Assembly (NCBI GenBank): GCA_032161045.1
Contig: JAVHTH010000010.1
DNA length: 64,000 nt
Reading direction: 5' to 3' (one strand)
From: Fervidibacter sinensis
GTDB lineage: Bacteria > Armatimonadota > Fervidibacteria > Fervidibacterales > Fervidibacteraceae
The position numbers and the translations under genes are program-made. Each line of letters opens with the position of its first letter. Position 1 is the first letter of the stretch. The notes under the pieces are model-generated. The model ran no database searches. It was given only the letters and a program-made list of their open reading frames with translations, and was not told the origin of the DNA. This document shows, in pieces, positions 26,091 through 33,719 of the stretch.

Positions 26091-27449
26091 ATGGCGGAAG
26101 AAGTCAAGAAGCGAAATTGGGAACCGAAAATTGCAGCCTTCGTTTGCAACTGGTGCACTTATGTGGGCGCTGATGCCGCTGGGACGAGCCGAATGCAGTA
26201 TGCGCCCAATGTCCGAATCATTCGCTTTCCCTGCACGGGCAGAATTGACCCGCTATTCATCATCCGCGCCTTCCAACAAGGCGTTGACGGTGTGATTGTT
26301 TCGGGATGCCATCCCGGCGACTGCCATTATGTCAGCGGCAACTTGATAGCGAGGCGAAGGTGGATTGTGTTCCGCAAGTTCATGGACTTTCTGGGCTTGG
26401 ATTTGCGAAGGCTTCATTTCGCTTGGGTGAGCGCCACCGAGGGAGCGAAATGGGCACAGTTGGTCAACGAAATCGTTGAGCAAGTTCGCGAAGCAGGTCC
26501 CGCACCGACTTGGGCAATTCCGACAAATGGAGCAACGAAACTGGAAACTTCGCTGCCGGAACTTGAATTGCCGTCATCGCCGCCGGAAGTAACGGTTCAA
26601 CTTCGCGAACTTGCAAAGCAATTGCTTGGGATAGGCGAGGTGGGCGTCGTCGTCGGCTACGAAACGGCGACAGGAGCGAGGGAAGGCGCGGCGACGCCCA
26701 CCTTCATCAATAAACCCGAAGATGCCGATAGGCTCGTTTTCGATGAGCAATGCGTCCACAACTTGGCTGTCTACTTGACAAACCCGCTCGTCAAAAAGTT
26801 CGGCAAGATCGGGATTGTGGCTAAGGGCTGTGACATCCGCTCAATTGTCGGGCTCATTCAGGAGAACCAAATTAAGCGCGAGGATGTTTCCATCATCGGC
26901 GTCGTTTGCAATGGAGTCGTCGTCAACGGCAAGTTGGCGAGCAAGTGCGTAGACTGTCAAGTCAAAATCCCGCACATTTACGACCACCTTGTCGGCGACC
27001 CAAATTCTGTTCAAGTGTCAAGCGGAGCAAATCCACTTGACACTCAAATCGCTTACCTTGAAAGCCTTTCGCCTGAAGAGCGTTGGAACTTCTGGATGCC
27101 ACAATTTGCTCGCTGCATCCGCTGCTACGCTTGTCGGGCAGTTTGCCCGCTTTGCTACTGTCAACCTTGCATCGCAGAGAAACATCGCCCGCAGTGGATT
27201 CCGACAAGCCCGCACCCGCATGGCAACTTGGCTTGGAACATCGTTCGCGCATGGCACTTGGCTGGTAGGTGCGTCGGTTGCGGTGAATGCGCTCGCGTCT
27301 GCCCCGTCAACATACGCCTTGACTTGCTTAACCGCAAGTTAGCACTTGAAGTTGAACGCGCATTTGGCTACCGCCCCGGCTTTGACCCATCAGCACCAAC
27401 ACCTTTGTCAACCCATCGCCCAGACGACAAAGCCGAGTTCATTCGGTAG
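26091..27449 (+). CDS. MvhD (FlpD)-domain protein fused to FrhB-like iron-sulfur domain
   Basis: This is a 452-residue fusion. Residues about 10-140 are an MvhD/FlpD domain (FVCNWCTYVGADAAGTSR, FPCTGRIDPLFIIRAF, VSGCHPGDCHYVSGN), the small iron-sulfur subunit that docks on HdrA. The rest (about 185-450) resembles FrhB/FdhB-type subunits, with GIVAKGCDIRSIVGLIQENQ and KCVDCQVKIPHIYD. Two [4Fe-4S] motifs follow, CIRCYACRAVCPLCYC (about 341) and CVGCGECARVCP (about 391). It corresponds to FlxC plus FlxD in one chain. It probably carries electrons from the AsrA/AsrB-like module to HdrA. The tail is rich in P. Confidence 0.8.
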   Translation: MAEEVKKRNWEPKIAAFVCNWCTYVGADAAGTSRMQYAPNVRIIRFPCTGRIDPLFIIRAFQQGVDGVIVSGCHPGDCHYVSGNLIARRRWIVFRKFMDFLGLDLRRLHFAWVSATEGAKWAQLVNEIVEQVREAGPAPTWAIPTNGATKLETSLPELELPSSPPEVTVQLRELAKQLLGIGEVGVVVGYETATGAREGAATPTFINKPEDADRLVFDEQCVHNLAVYLTNPLVKKFGKIGIVAKGCDIRSIVGLIQENQIKREDVSIIGVVCNGVVVNGKLASKCVDCQVKIPHIYDHLVGDPNSVQVSSGANPLDTQIAYLESLSPEERWNFWMPQFARCIRCYACRAVCPLCYCQPCIAEKHRPQWIPTSPHPHGNLAWNIVRAWHLAGRCVGCGECARVCPVNIRLDLLNRKLALEVERAFGYRPGFDPSAPTPLSTHRPDDKAEFIR

Positions 27450-27477
27450 CATGCAAAATGCGTTGAGCCGAAAAAAC

Positions 27478-27533
27478 GGTCGGGCAAGAGCCCGACCCTC
27501 TGAATCTCTCGGAGGGCACGCCTCTGGCGTGCC
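27478..27533. repeat. Two palindromic repeats between the MvhD-fusion and AsrA-like genes
   Basis: GGTCGGGC-AAGA-GCCCGACC (27478-27497) and GGCACGCC-TCT-GGCGTGCC (27515-27533) are perfect hairpins. The second recurs almost unchanged at 28656. The first matches the TCGGGCTCCTGCCCGA units at 9836-10115 in reverse orientation. Confidence 0.65.
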
Positions 27534-27583
27534 GAGATCGGTCGGGAAGTCACAACGGGAGAAGTGAAGGAGGCAACGAAACG

Positions 27584-28618
27584 ATGTTGCGAAAGCGACT
27601 GACAAGCGAAAACCTGAAACGGTGGATAGACGAGTTAATCTCCAGCGGTCGCCGTGTGGTTGCACCCGTTCACGAAGAAGGCTTGACAGTTTTTCGCCCA
27701 ATTTCAAGCAGCGCAGAAATTGCGAATGACTACACCAAAACTGACTTGCCATTCAAGGAATGGCTTTTCCCGCCGACAGAAGTCATTTTGCGCTACCGAA
27801 TTGAAGACGGTGAACCCGTCCTTGAAGACCCGGAAGTTGATGCGACCGAAACGGTTGCACTCTTTTTGCGCCCTTGCGATGCCGCTGCCATCAGCATACT
27901 TGACAAAGTCTTTGGTGGCGAATATGAGGACGAGTTTTATTTGACCCGAAGGCGCAAATTAACCGTCATTGGTCTTTCGTGCACCGAACCGCGTCCTGAA
28001 TGCTTCTGCGCATCTGTTGGCTTGTCTCCAACTTCGGAACAAGGCAGCGACATTTTGCTCACACCCATCGGGGATGATTTTCTCGTTGAGGCTGTCACGG
28101 AAAAGGGCGAGCAATTGCTCAACGAAAGATCGGAACTTTTCGCCGATGCGGAAGGGATGACGAAAGAGCAAGTGACTGCTGAAGTGGTTGCGAAGATGAG
28201 GCGAACCGAATCGCTGCCGACTTTCGCCGATATTTACGCCGACATTTTTGAACACCCGGTTTGGGAAGAGATTGCCCGCAAATGTCTGGGCTGCGGAATT
28301 TGTGCCTATTCGTGCCCAACTTGCCACTGCTACGACATCGTGGACGAAGCCACTTTGTTTGAAGGAGTTCGCTGCCGCAATTGGGACTGTTGCGCATTTG
28401 CGCTGTTCACCTTGCACGCGTCCGGTCACAACCCTCGCCCAACCCAAGCACACCGCTACCGGCAGCGAGTTTTGCATAAGTTCGCCTATTTCCTGCAAAC
28501 CTATGGGCAAAACATGTGCGTCGGGTGCGGAAGATGCATCGTCAAGTGCCCAGTCGGCATGGACATTTACGAGATAGTTCAAAGCGTTGAGCGTTCTGCT
28601 TTGAGCGTTGAGCGTTGA
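27584..28618 (+). CDS. AsrA/HydB-like dicluster iron-sulfur protein (Flx-type subunit)
   Basis: This 344-residue cytosolic protein has an N-terminal domain of the 4Fe-4S dicluster family (PVHEEGLTVFRPI; LFLRPCDAAAISILDKVFGG about 90-109; CTEPRPECFCASVG about 130-143). Two [4Fe-4S] motifs, CLGCGICAYSCPTCHC (about 232) and CVGCGRCIVKCPVGMD (about 311), follow. It is related to the beta subunit of sulfhydrogenase and anaerobic sulfite reductase subunit A. The partner AsrB-like NAD(P)H/FAD subunit follows at 28752. The last residues, from about 332, are encoded by a GTTGAGCG repeat, which also supplies the stop. AAGGAGGC precedes the ATG. Confidence 0.82.
   Translation: MLRKRLTSENLKRWIDELISSGRRVVAPVHEEGLTVFRPISSSAEIANDYTKTDLPFKEWLFPPTEVILRYRIEDGEPVLEDPEVDATETVALFLRPCDAAAISILDKVFGGEYEDEFYLTRRRKLTVIGLSCTEPRPECFCASVGLSPTSEQGSDILLTPIGDDFLVEAVTEKGEQLLNERSELFADAEGMTKEQVTAEVVAKMRRTESLPTFADIYADIFEHPVWEEIARKCLGCGICAYSCPTCHCYDIVDEATLFEGVRCRNWDCCAFALFTLHASGHNPRPTQAHRYRQRVLHKFAYFLQTYGQNMCVGCGRCIVKCPVGMDIYEIVQSVERSALSVER
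28582..28618. repeat. Low-complexity GTTGAGCG repeat forming the end of the AsrA-like gene
   Basis: Imperfect copies of AGCGTTGAGCGTT encode the S-V-E-R / A-L-S-V-E-R tail and the TGA stop. The same type of tract lies at 11832-11864. Confidence 0.5.
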
Positions 28619-28655
28619 CAAAACCGCAACGAATCGTGTGCGGGCTTTTCGGAGA

Positions 28656-28705
28656 GCACGCCTCTGGCGTGCCGAAGAAACTTTCGTCGGGGATAAGCCC
28701 CGACG
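28656..28705. repeat. Two palindromic repeats between AsrA- and AsrB-like genes
   Basis: GCACGCC-TCT-GGCGTGC (28656-28672) and CGTCGGGG/CCCCGACG (28685-28705) are perfect hairpins. The second is followed by CTAC, as in the GTAG...CTAC family. Confidence 0.6.
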
Positions 28706-28751
28706 CTACCGATAATCGGGGTCTAACGACTCGTGAAAGGGTGAGCGAAAA

Positions 28752-29639
28752 ATGATGACGAGTGTCGCAACGGGAATTGCAGCACCGAGAGAAACTGTCA
28801 AGGTGGCTCGGAACATCTACAAGCCCTACTTGATGACCATCGCTTGGATGAGGGACGAAACTCACGACACGCGAACTTTAAGGTTGCAGTTTAAAGACCC
28901 ACAAGTTGCCGAAACTTTTGACTGGAAGCCGGGGCAGTTCGCTCAATACTCGGTTTTCGGCGTTGGCGAATGCGTCTTCACTATCGCCAACTCGCCAACA
29001 CGCAAAGGCTACATTGAATGCACTTTCCGGCAAGTCGGCAAAGTCACGAGCGCTTTGCGCGACATGGAAGTTGGGCAAACGATTGGCTTCCGAGGTCCTT
29101 ACGGCAATTGGTTTCCCGTTGACGAATGGGAGGGCAAACGACTTTACTTTGTCGGCGGCGGAATTGGAATGGTTGCACTTAGGGGCGTCATGCAATACTG
29201 CCTTGACAATCGTAAGCGCTACGACGAAATCTTGATTTTGAACGCTGCGAGAACGGTCGCCGACTTGGTTTACAAGAGCGAGATGAACGAGTGGGCAAGT
29301 GTTGACGGTGTGACACTCGTCAAGGCAGTTGACCCCGGCGGCGAAACACCCGATTGGGACGGCAAAGTTGGGCTTGCGCCCAATGTCTTTGAGGAACTTA
29401 AACCGACGCCCGATAACGCAATCCTTATCACTTGTGGTCCGCCAATCATGATTCGCTTCATGTTGCTCGCTGCGGAAAGGCTGGGCTTTAAGCCCGAGCA
29501 AGTTTACACGACCCTTGAGAACCGAATGAAGTGCGGATTGGGCAAGTGCGGTCGGTGCAATGTCGGTCCCTACTATGTCTGCAAAGACGGTCCAGTTTTC
29601 ACGGCTGCTCAACTTTCAAAGTTGCCGAAAGACTTCTGA
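28752..29639 (+). CDS. AsrB/HydG-like FAD/NAD(P)-binding reductase (Flx-type subunit)
   Basis: This is a 295-residue ferredoxin-reductase-type protein. The FAD domain has the motif VFTIANSPT (about 75-83) in place of the classical RxYS, then GQTIGFRGPYGNWF. The nucleotide-binding domain has YFVGGGIGMVALRGVMQ (about 135-151) and ILITCGPPIMIRFM (about 226-239). The C-terminus carries a [2Fe-2S] cysteine set, MKCGLGKCGRCNVG (about 259-272) plus C279. It oxidises or reduces NAD(P)H for the Hdr complex, as FlxA/AsrB/HydG do. It works with the preceding AsrA-like protein and is followed by the KorB paralogue after 21 bp. Confidence 0.88.
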   Translation: MMTSVATGIAAPRETVKVARNIYKPYLMTIAWMRDETHDTRTLRLQFKDPQVAETFDWKPGQFAQYSVFGVGECVFTIANSPTRKGYIECTFRQVGKVTSALRDMEVGQTIGFRGPYGNWFPVDEWEGKRLYFVGGGIGMVALRGVMQYCLDNRKRYDEILILNAARTVADLVYKSEMNEWASVDGVTLVKAVDPGGETPDWDGKVGLAPNVFEELKPTPDNAILITCGPPIMIRFMLLAAERLGFKPEQVYTTLENRMKCGLGKCGRCNVGPYYVCKDGPVFTAAQLSKLPKDF

Positions 29640-29660
29640 GCCGAGCGGGAGGCAACGACC

Positions 29661-30503
29661 ATGCGGATGGCGCGTCGGGAAGAACCGTTGGAAGTTACAA
29701 TCTGGCAAGAGCCACCTGAACCCGAACAAATTTGGCGGAACTTGCCCGACGAAATAAAGGCACTTCTGCCTGAAGAATGGCAAGGGCGAAAGGAATGGCT
29801 GTTCAACCTTTGGGCACTTCAAAACGGTATGAGTGTGGTTGCCAGTGCCTTCGTTCAGGCTGTCCGACAAGCCGAAATTGACACTCAAAAGTTGTGTGTC
29901 ATTTCCGCAGTTGGCTGTCTCGTCCCAATTTACGAATTGCTCAAGTGCGATTGTTTCCGCGTCATGCAAGGTCGGTCCGTGCCGTTCGGCATTGGTTTGC
30001 ATCTCGGTAACCCAGAACTCAAAATCGCTGTGCTGAGCGATGATAGCGACATTTTGGCTTTGGGCGGCAACCACATTATCCATGCTGCAAGGCGCAACCT
30101 TGACATGCTCGTCATTTGCTTGCACGAGTTAGCACTTGACGGGAGCGACGAGCAACCGCCCTTCAACTTGCCTTACCTGCTCTCGGTCTGCGGCGCACCT
30201 TACATTGCTCGCTGGACAGTTTTTCACTGGGACAACTTGCGATATACAATCGCCGAAGCCCTTTACAAGCGAGGGCTCAGGTTCATTGAGGTTTTGATGC
30301 CGACTTTGTTCAGCGAAGACGCTTCCGAAATTGTTGAGGCGATGAACGCCTTCGTCGGTCGGACAGTGCTCAAGCATTTTGCGTCGCCTGAAACCGAGGG
30401 TGATTTGAAAGGCGAGCAAATTGTCGTCGGCAAGTTCGTTGACACGGAGAAACTCACTTTCCTTGAACTTTTTGAGCGCGAAATTTTGAGCCAGTTTGGG
30501 TAG
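29661..30503 (+). CDS. KorB-like protein lacking thiamine-diphosphate and iron-sulfur motifs
   Basis: This 280-residue intact frame aligns along its whole length with KorB encoded next to it (shared GRxxPFxIGLHLxNPEL, GGNHxIHAARRN, YxARWTV, IAEALYKRG, VVGKFVDTEK). Every catalytic element is changed: the CSGC ligands become ALQN, GDGD becomes DDSD, the NNFNYGMTGGQ loop and about 20 following residues are deleted, and SPCPT becomes MPTLF. It therefore cannot bind TPP-Mg or the cluster in the normal way. The N-terminus (about 1-50) also differs. A structural or regulatory subunit of the Kor complex is the best guess. GGGAGGC precedes ATG. The TAG stop lies in a palindromic repeat. Confidence 0.82.
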   Translation: MRMARREEPLEVTIWQEPPEPEQIWRNLPDEIKALLPEEWQGRKEWLFNLWALQNGMSVVASAFVQAVRQAEIDTQKLCVISAVGCLVPIYELLKCDCFRVMQGRSVPFGIGLHLGNPELKIAVLSDDSDILALGGNHIIHAARRNLDMLVICLHELALDGSDEQPPFNLPYLLSVCGAPYIARWTVFHWDNLRYTIAEALYKRGLRFIEVLMPTLFSEDASEIVEAMNAFVGRTVLKHFASPETEGDLKGEQIVVGKFVDTEKLTFLELFEREILSQFG

Positions 30504-30575
30504 GATGAGATCCGCCCGAAAAATTCGGGGATGAAATTCACCCGTAAAGTTCGGGCAGGTTTCACCTGCCCCTAC
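30500..30575. repeat. Diverged GTAGGGGC...GCCCCTAC palindromic repeat
   Basis: It begins GTAGGATGAGATCCGCCC and ends with TCGGGCAGGTTTCACCTGCC followed by CCTAC. The right hairpin is perfect, while the left is eroded and carries an internal insertion. Its TAG is the stop codon of the KorB-like gene. Confidence 0.6.
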
Positions 30576-30594
30576 GATATGGAGGCGACGAAAA

Positions 30595-31494
30595 ATGACG
30601 ATGGTTCGGACAGAGGATTTGGTCAGCATAGAAGCGCCAGAGGTCATGGTTGAAGAACTGGTCTTTGAGCATCCTTCGGAATGGGCGCTTCGTCGTGACA
30701 GGTTGCCGCACATTTGGTGCTCAGGGTGCGGGATCGGCGTTGCCGTCAATGCTTTCGTCGCTGCCATCAAACAAGCGAACATAGACCTTGACAAACTTTG
30801 CGTTGTTTCGGGCATCGGCTGCTCTGGTCGCGTTGCAGGCTACATGAACTGCAACAGTTTCCACACGACACACGGTCGGGCAATCCCGTTCGCTATCGGT
30901 TTGCATCTCGCTAACCCTGAACTCATCGTCACTGTTTTCAGCGGCGACGGCGATATTGTTGCAATTGGCGGTAACCACTTCATTCACGCTGCGAGGCGAA
31001 ATGCCGACTTGCTCATCATTTGCATCAACAACTTCAACTACGGGATGACCGGTGGGCAAAGCGGACCAACGACGCATTTTCGCGGTAGGACAACGACGAC
31101 GCCTTACGGCAACCCTGAATATGCCTTCAACCTGCCGAGGCTGGCTGCGGCTGCCGGTGCTGTCTATGTCGCTCGTTGGACAGTTTTGGACTTAGGTCGG
31201 CTGCGCAATTCAATTGCGGAAGCGTTCAAAAAGCGAGGTTTCAGGTTCATTGAAGTCATTTCGCCTTGCCCGACGAACTACGGTCGGCGAAACCGATTGG
31301 GTGAGGCTCTTGACGAATTGCGAAGATACAAGGAGCGGACAATCATCAAGCACTTTGCGCCCCTTGAAGAGTGCGAGTTGACTTTGGATGGTCCAATTGT
31401 GGTTGGCAAGTTCGTTGACACGGAGCGACCAACCTTGCTTGACATGTTGAAAGCGAAACAGCCGAAGTTTGAAGATGAGGAAGGTGAGCAATGA
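30595..31494 (+). CDS. korB: 2-oxoacid:ferredoxin oxidoreductase, beta subunit
   Basis: This 299-residue subunit binds thiamine diphosphate and one [4Fe-4S] cluster: WCSGCGIG (about 40-47), SGIGCSGR (about 72-79), the Mg/diphosphate motif SGDGDIVAIGGNH (about 117-129), NNFNYGMTGGQ (about 146-156) and a further Cys in SPCPTNYG. It works with KorA, KorC and KorD to interconvert a 2-oxoacid plus CoA with acyl-CoA, CO2 and reduced ferredoxin. GGAGGC lies upstream of ATG 30595. Its stop overlaps the korC start. The long acidic N-terminal extension of about 25 residues is slightly unusual. Confidence 0.93.
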   Translation: MTMVRTEDLVSIEAPEVMVEELVFEHPSEWALRRDRLPHIWCSGCGIGVAVNAFVAAIKQANIDLDKLCVVSGIGCSGRVAGYMNCNSFHTTHGRAIPFAIGLHLANPELIVTVFSGDGDIVAIGGNHFIHAARRNADLLIICINNFNYGMTGGQSGPTTHFRGRTTTTPYGNPEYAFNLPRLAAAAGAVYVARWTVLDLGRLRNSIAEAFKKRGFRFIEVISPCPTNYGRRNRLGEALDELRRYKERTIIKHFAPLEECELTLDGPIVVGKFVDTERPTLLDMLKAKQPKFEDEEGEQ

Positions 31495-32060
31495 TGGCGA
31501 ACAGGCGCGAAGTTTTAATTGCCGGTTTTGGAGGGCAAGGGATTGTCCTTGCTGGTTATGTGCTGGGCAAAGCGGCAGCCGTGTGCGAGGGTAAAGAGGC
31601 GTCGTTAGTGCAATCTTACGGTCCGGAGTCTCGTGGTGGCGCTTGTAAGGCGGAAGTCGTTATCAGTGACGAGCAAATTGACTTCCCGCGAGCCAGCGAA
31701 CCGGAAGTCATGGTCATCATGTCCCAAGAGGCATATCACACTTACGCGACAAAACGCCCACCACATTGCTTGCTGATTATTGACGAAGACTTGGTTGACC
31801 CGAAGGAGGAACGGGAGGGCGCGAAAGTGCTCAAAATTCCCGCAACGAGGCTTGCAGAACAATTGGGTCGGAAAATAGTCGCAAACATGGTCATGTTGGG
31901 GTTCGTGACGGGCGTAACGAACATCGTAAGCCCAGAAGCCATGAGGGAAGCAATTAGGACTTCTGTGCCGAGAGGCACGGAGGAGTTGAACTTGCGGGCG
32001 TTTGAAACGGGCTACGAATACGCTCAGAAATTGGTCAGCGCTGAGGTGAGTTCATCGTGA
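31491..32060 (+). CDS. korC: 2-oxoacid:ferredoxin oxidoreductase, gamma subunit
   Basis: This is a 189-residue gamma domain of the 2-oxoacid oxidoreductase, with the signature EVLIAGFGGQGIVLAGYVLGKA (about 8-29), SYGPESRGGACKAEVVIS (about 42-59) and MVMLGFVTGV (about 133-142). It shapes the CoA/2-oxoacid site and joins alpha and beta. The ATG overlaps the korB stop, and the TGA overlaps the GTG start of hdrC copy 1, so korB, korC and hdrC are translationally coupled. This is direct evidence that Kor and Hdr subunits are made together. Confidence 0.93.
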   Translation: MMANRREVLIAGFGGQGIVLAGYVLGKAAAVCEGKEASLVQSYGPESRGGACKAEVVISDEQIDFPRASEPEVMVIMSQEAYHTYATKRPPHCLLIIDEDLVDPKEEREGAKVLKIPATRLAEQLGRKIVANMVMLGFVTGVTNIVSPEAMREAIRTSVPRGTEELNLRAFETGYEYAQKLVSAEVSSS

Positions 32061-32467
32061 CAACTGTCAAGTTGTCGTCAAGGCGATTGAGCAGTGACCT
32101 TCTGCGAGAAATTGAGGAACTGAGCGGGCAGAACCTTTACGCCTGCTATCAGTGTGGAAAATGCTCGGCTGGTTGCCCTTTGGGGTTCGCTGCCGATTTG
32201 TTACCACATCAAGTCATGAGGTTGTTGCAGTTCGGCATGGTTAAAGAAGTTTTTGCGAGCCAAGCACCTTGGCTTTGCGTTGCTTGCATGACTTGTGCAA
32301 CTCGCTGTCCCAAAGGCGTTGATGTCGCAAAGGTGATGGAAGCAATCAGGACAATTCAGTTGCGGGAAGGCAGGGGCACTCTCCAAGTTTTCATGCCACC
32401 TGCAGAATTGGTTGCCGAAGTCCCGCAACTGGCGACTGTCAGCGCGTTTCGGAAAATGAGTTTGTGA
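32057..32467 (+). CDS. hdrC: HdrC-like iron-sulfur subunit (copy 1)
   Basis: This is a 136-residue ferredoxin-like protein with two [4Fe-4S] motifs: CYQCGKCSAGCP (about 30-41) and CVACMTCATRCP (about 75-86). The segment LPHQVMRLLQFG between them is typical of HdrC. HdrC relays electrons from HdrA to HdrB. Start GTG 32057 overlaps the korC stop. It is about 60 residues shorter at the C-terminus than copy 2 (34927). hdrB copy 1 begins 17 bp downstream. Confidence 0.9.
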   Translation: MTTVKLSSRRLSSDLLREIEELSGQNLYACYQCGKCSAGCPLGFAADLLPHQVMRLLQFGMVKEVFASQAPWLCVACMTCATRCPKGVDVAKVMEAIRTIQLREGRGTLQVFMPPAELVAEVPQLATVSAFRKMSL

Positions 32468-32484
32468 CGGTAAGGTGAGCGAAC

Positions 32485-33351
32485 ATGAAACTGGCTTACT
32501 ATCCCGGCTGCACTTTGGCGAGCAAAGCGAAAGCCTTTGACCAAACGGCAAGATGGGTGGCTCAGAAGTTAGACATTGAACTCGTTGAGTTGCCACAATG
32601 GCAATGTTGTGGTGGGTTGGTGCCACAAGTGACCGACGCAGTCATGGGACTGCTCGCGCCAATACGAATCCTTGCTGACACTCAAGCCATCGGTGACCGA
32701 TTGATGACCCTTTGTTCCTTCTGCTACAACACGCTCAAGCGAGCCAATTTGGTTTTCCTGCAAGATTCGGAGCGGCGGCAAAAAGTCACCGATTTTTTGG
32801 AGCAGCAATACGATGGCAATGTCAAGGTCATCCACATGCTTGAATTGATTCGCGACGAGATAGGGTTTGATGCCGTTCGGTCAAAAGTCACGCGACCTTT
32901 GACGGGCATTAAGGTTGCACCCTATTACGGCTGTTTGTTGTTGCGACCACCGAAAGAAATCGGGTTAGATGACCCTGAAGACCCAACGGTCATGGAACAA
33001 CTCCTTGAAGCGCTGGGCTGCGAGGTGGTTGACTTTCCGCGAAAGGTTGAGTGTTGTGGCTCGTTCATGATCGTCAACCGCCCTGAACTTGCAGCCCAGT
33101 GCTCAACGACAATTGTGCACTCGGCGTCAAGCCTTGGGGCTCAGTTGCTCGTCACAAGTTGCCCACTCTGTCAGTTCAACCTTGACTGGCAACAAATGCG
33201 GATGCTTGAAGCGAACGGCGAAATTAGCCCTGTGCCTGTGATTTACTTCACCCAACTCATGGCTTTGGCAATGGGCGCCGAGCCGTATTTGCTTGGGTTT
33301 GATCAGCATTTGGTTGACCCGCGCCCTGCTGTGATGGAATTGGGCTTGTAA
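32485..33351 (+). CDS. hdrB: HdrB-like CCG-domain subunit (copy 1)
   Basis: This is a 288-residue protein with two complete CCG cysteine sets: Cys9, CC42-43 and CSFC (about 77-80) in the first half; Cys in YYGCLL (about 150), ECCGSF (about 191-196) and SCPLCQ (about 230-235) in the second. In methanogens these bind two non-cubane [4Fe-4S] clusters that reduce a disulfide. Both sets look intact, so a disulfide or other two-electron acceptor chemistry is possible. It follows hdrC closely. The next gene (99 residues, unknown) lies 20 bp downstream once the assembly gap is resolved. Confidence 0.9.
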   Translation: MKLAYYPGCTLASKAKAFDQTARWVAQKLDIELVELPQWQCCGGLVPQVTDAVMGLLAPIRILADTQAIGDRLMTLCSFCYNTLKRANLVFLQDSERRQKVTDFLEQQYDGNVKVIHMLELIRDEIGFDAVRSKVTRPLTGIKVAPYYGCLLLRPPKEIGLDDPEDPTVMEQLLEALGCEVVDFPRKVECCGSFMIVNRPELAAQCSTTIVHSASSLGAQLLVTSCPLCQFNLDWQQMRMLEANGEISPVPVIYFTQLMALAMGAEPYLLGFDQHLVDPRPAVMELGL

Positions 33352-33365
33352 CTTGAAAGGGGATG

Positions 33366-33719
33366 GTCGCATGGAAAAGGAAAAAGTCGCTGAGCGCACA
33401 CCGCCCAAAATGCAGTTGCACCTTTTGGTGGAATGCAAGAAGTTGCCCGAAGTTGTGGACGAAATAGCAAGAGCCGTCCTGCAATCTTTAGGNNNNNNNN
33501 NNNNNNNNNNNNNNNNNNNNNNNNNNNNNNNNNNNNNNNNNNNNNNNNNNNNNNNNNNNNNNNNNNNNNNNNNNNNNNNNNNNNNNNNNNNNGTCGCATG
33601 GAAAAGGAAAAAGTCGCTGAGCGCACACCGCCCAAAATGCAGTTGCACCTTTTGGTGGAATGCAAGAAGTTGCCCGAAGTTGTGGACGAAATAGCAAGAG
33701 CCGTCCTGCAATCTTTAGG
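33366..33719. other. Assembly gap with identical 127-bp flanks
   Basis: Positions 33366-33492 and 33593-33719 are identical over 127 bases and enclose exactly 100 Ns. As at 15194-15547, this is an unmerged contig overlap. Collapsing it leaves one copy of the start of the 99-residue gene directly after hdrB. Confidence 0.9.

Noticed and set aside
33371..33492. Truncated second copy of the 99-residue gene
   Set aside because: It is part of an exact 127-bp duplication beside a 100-N gap, so it is an assembly artefact.
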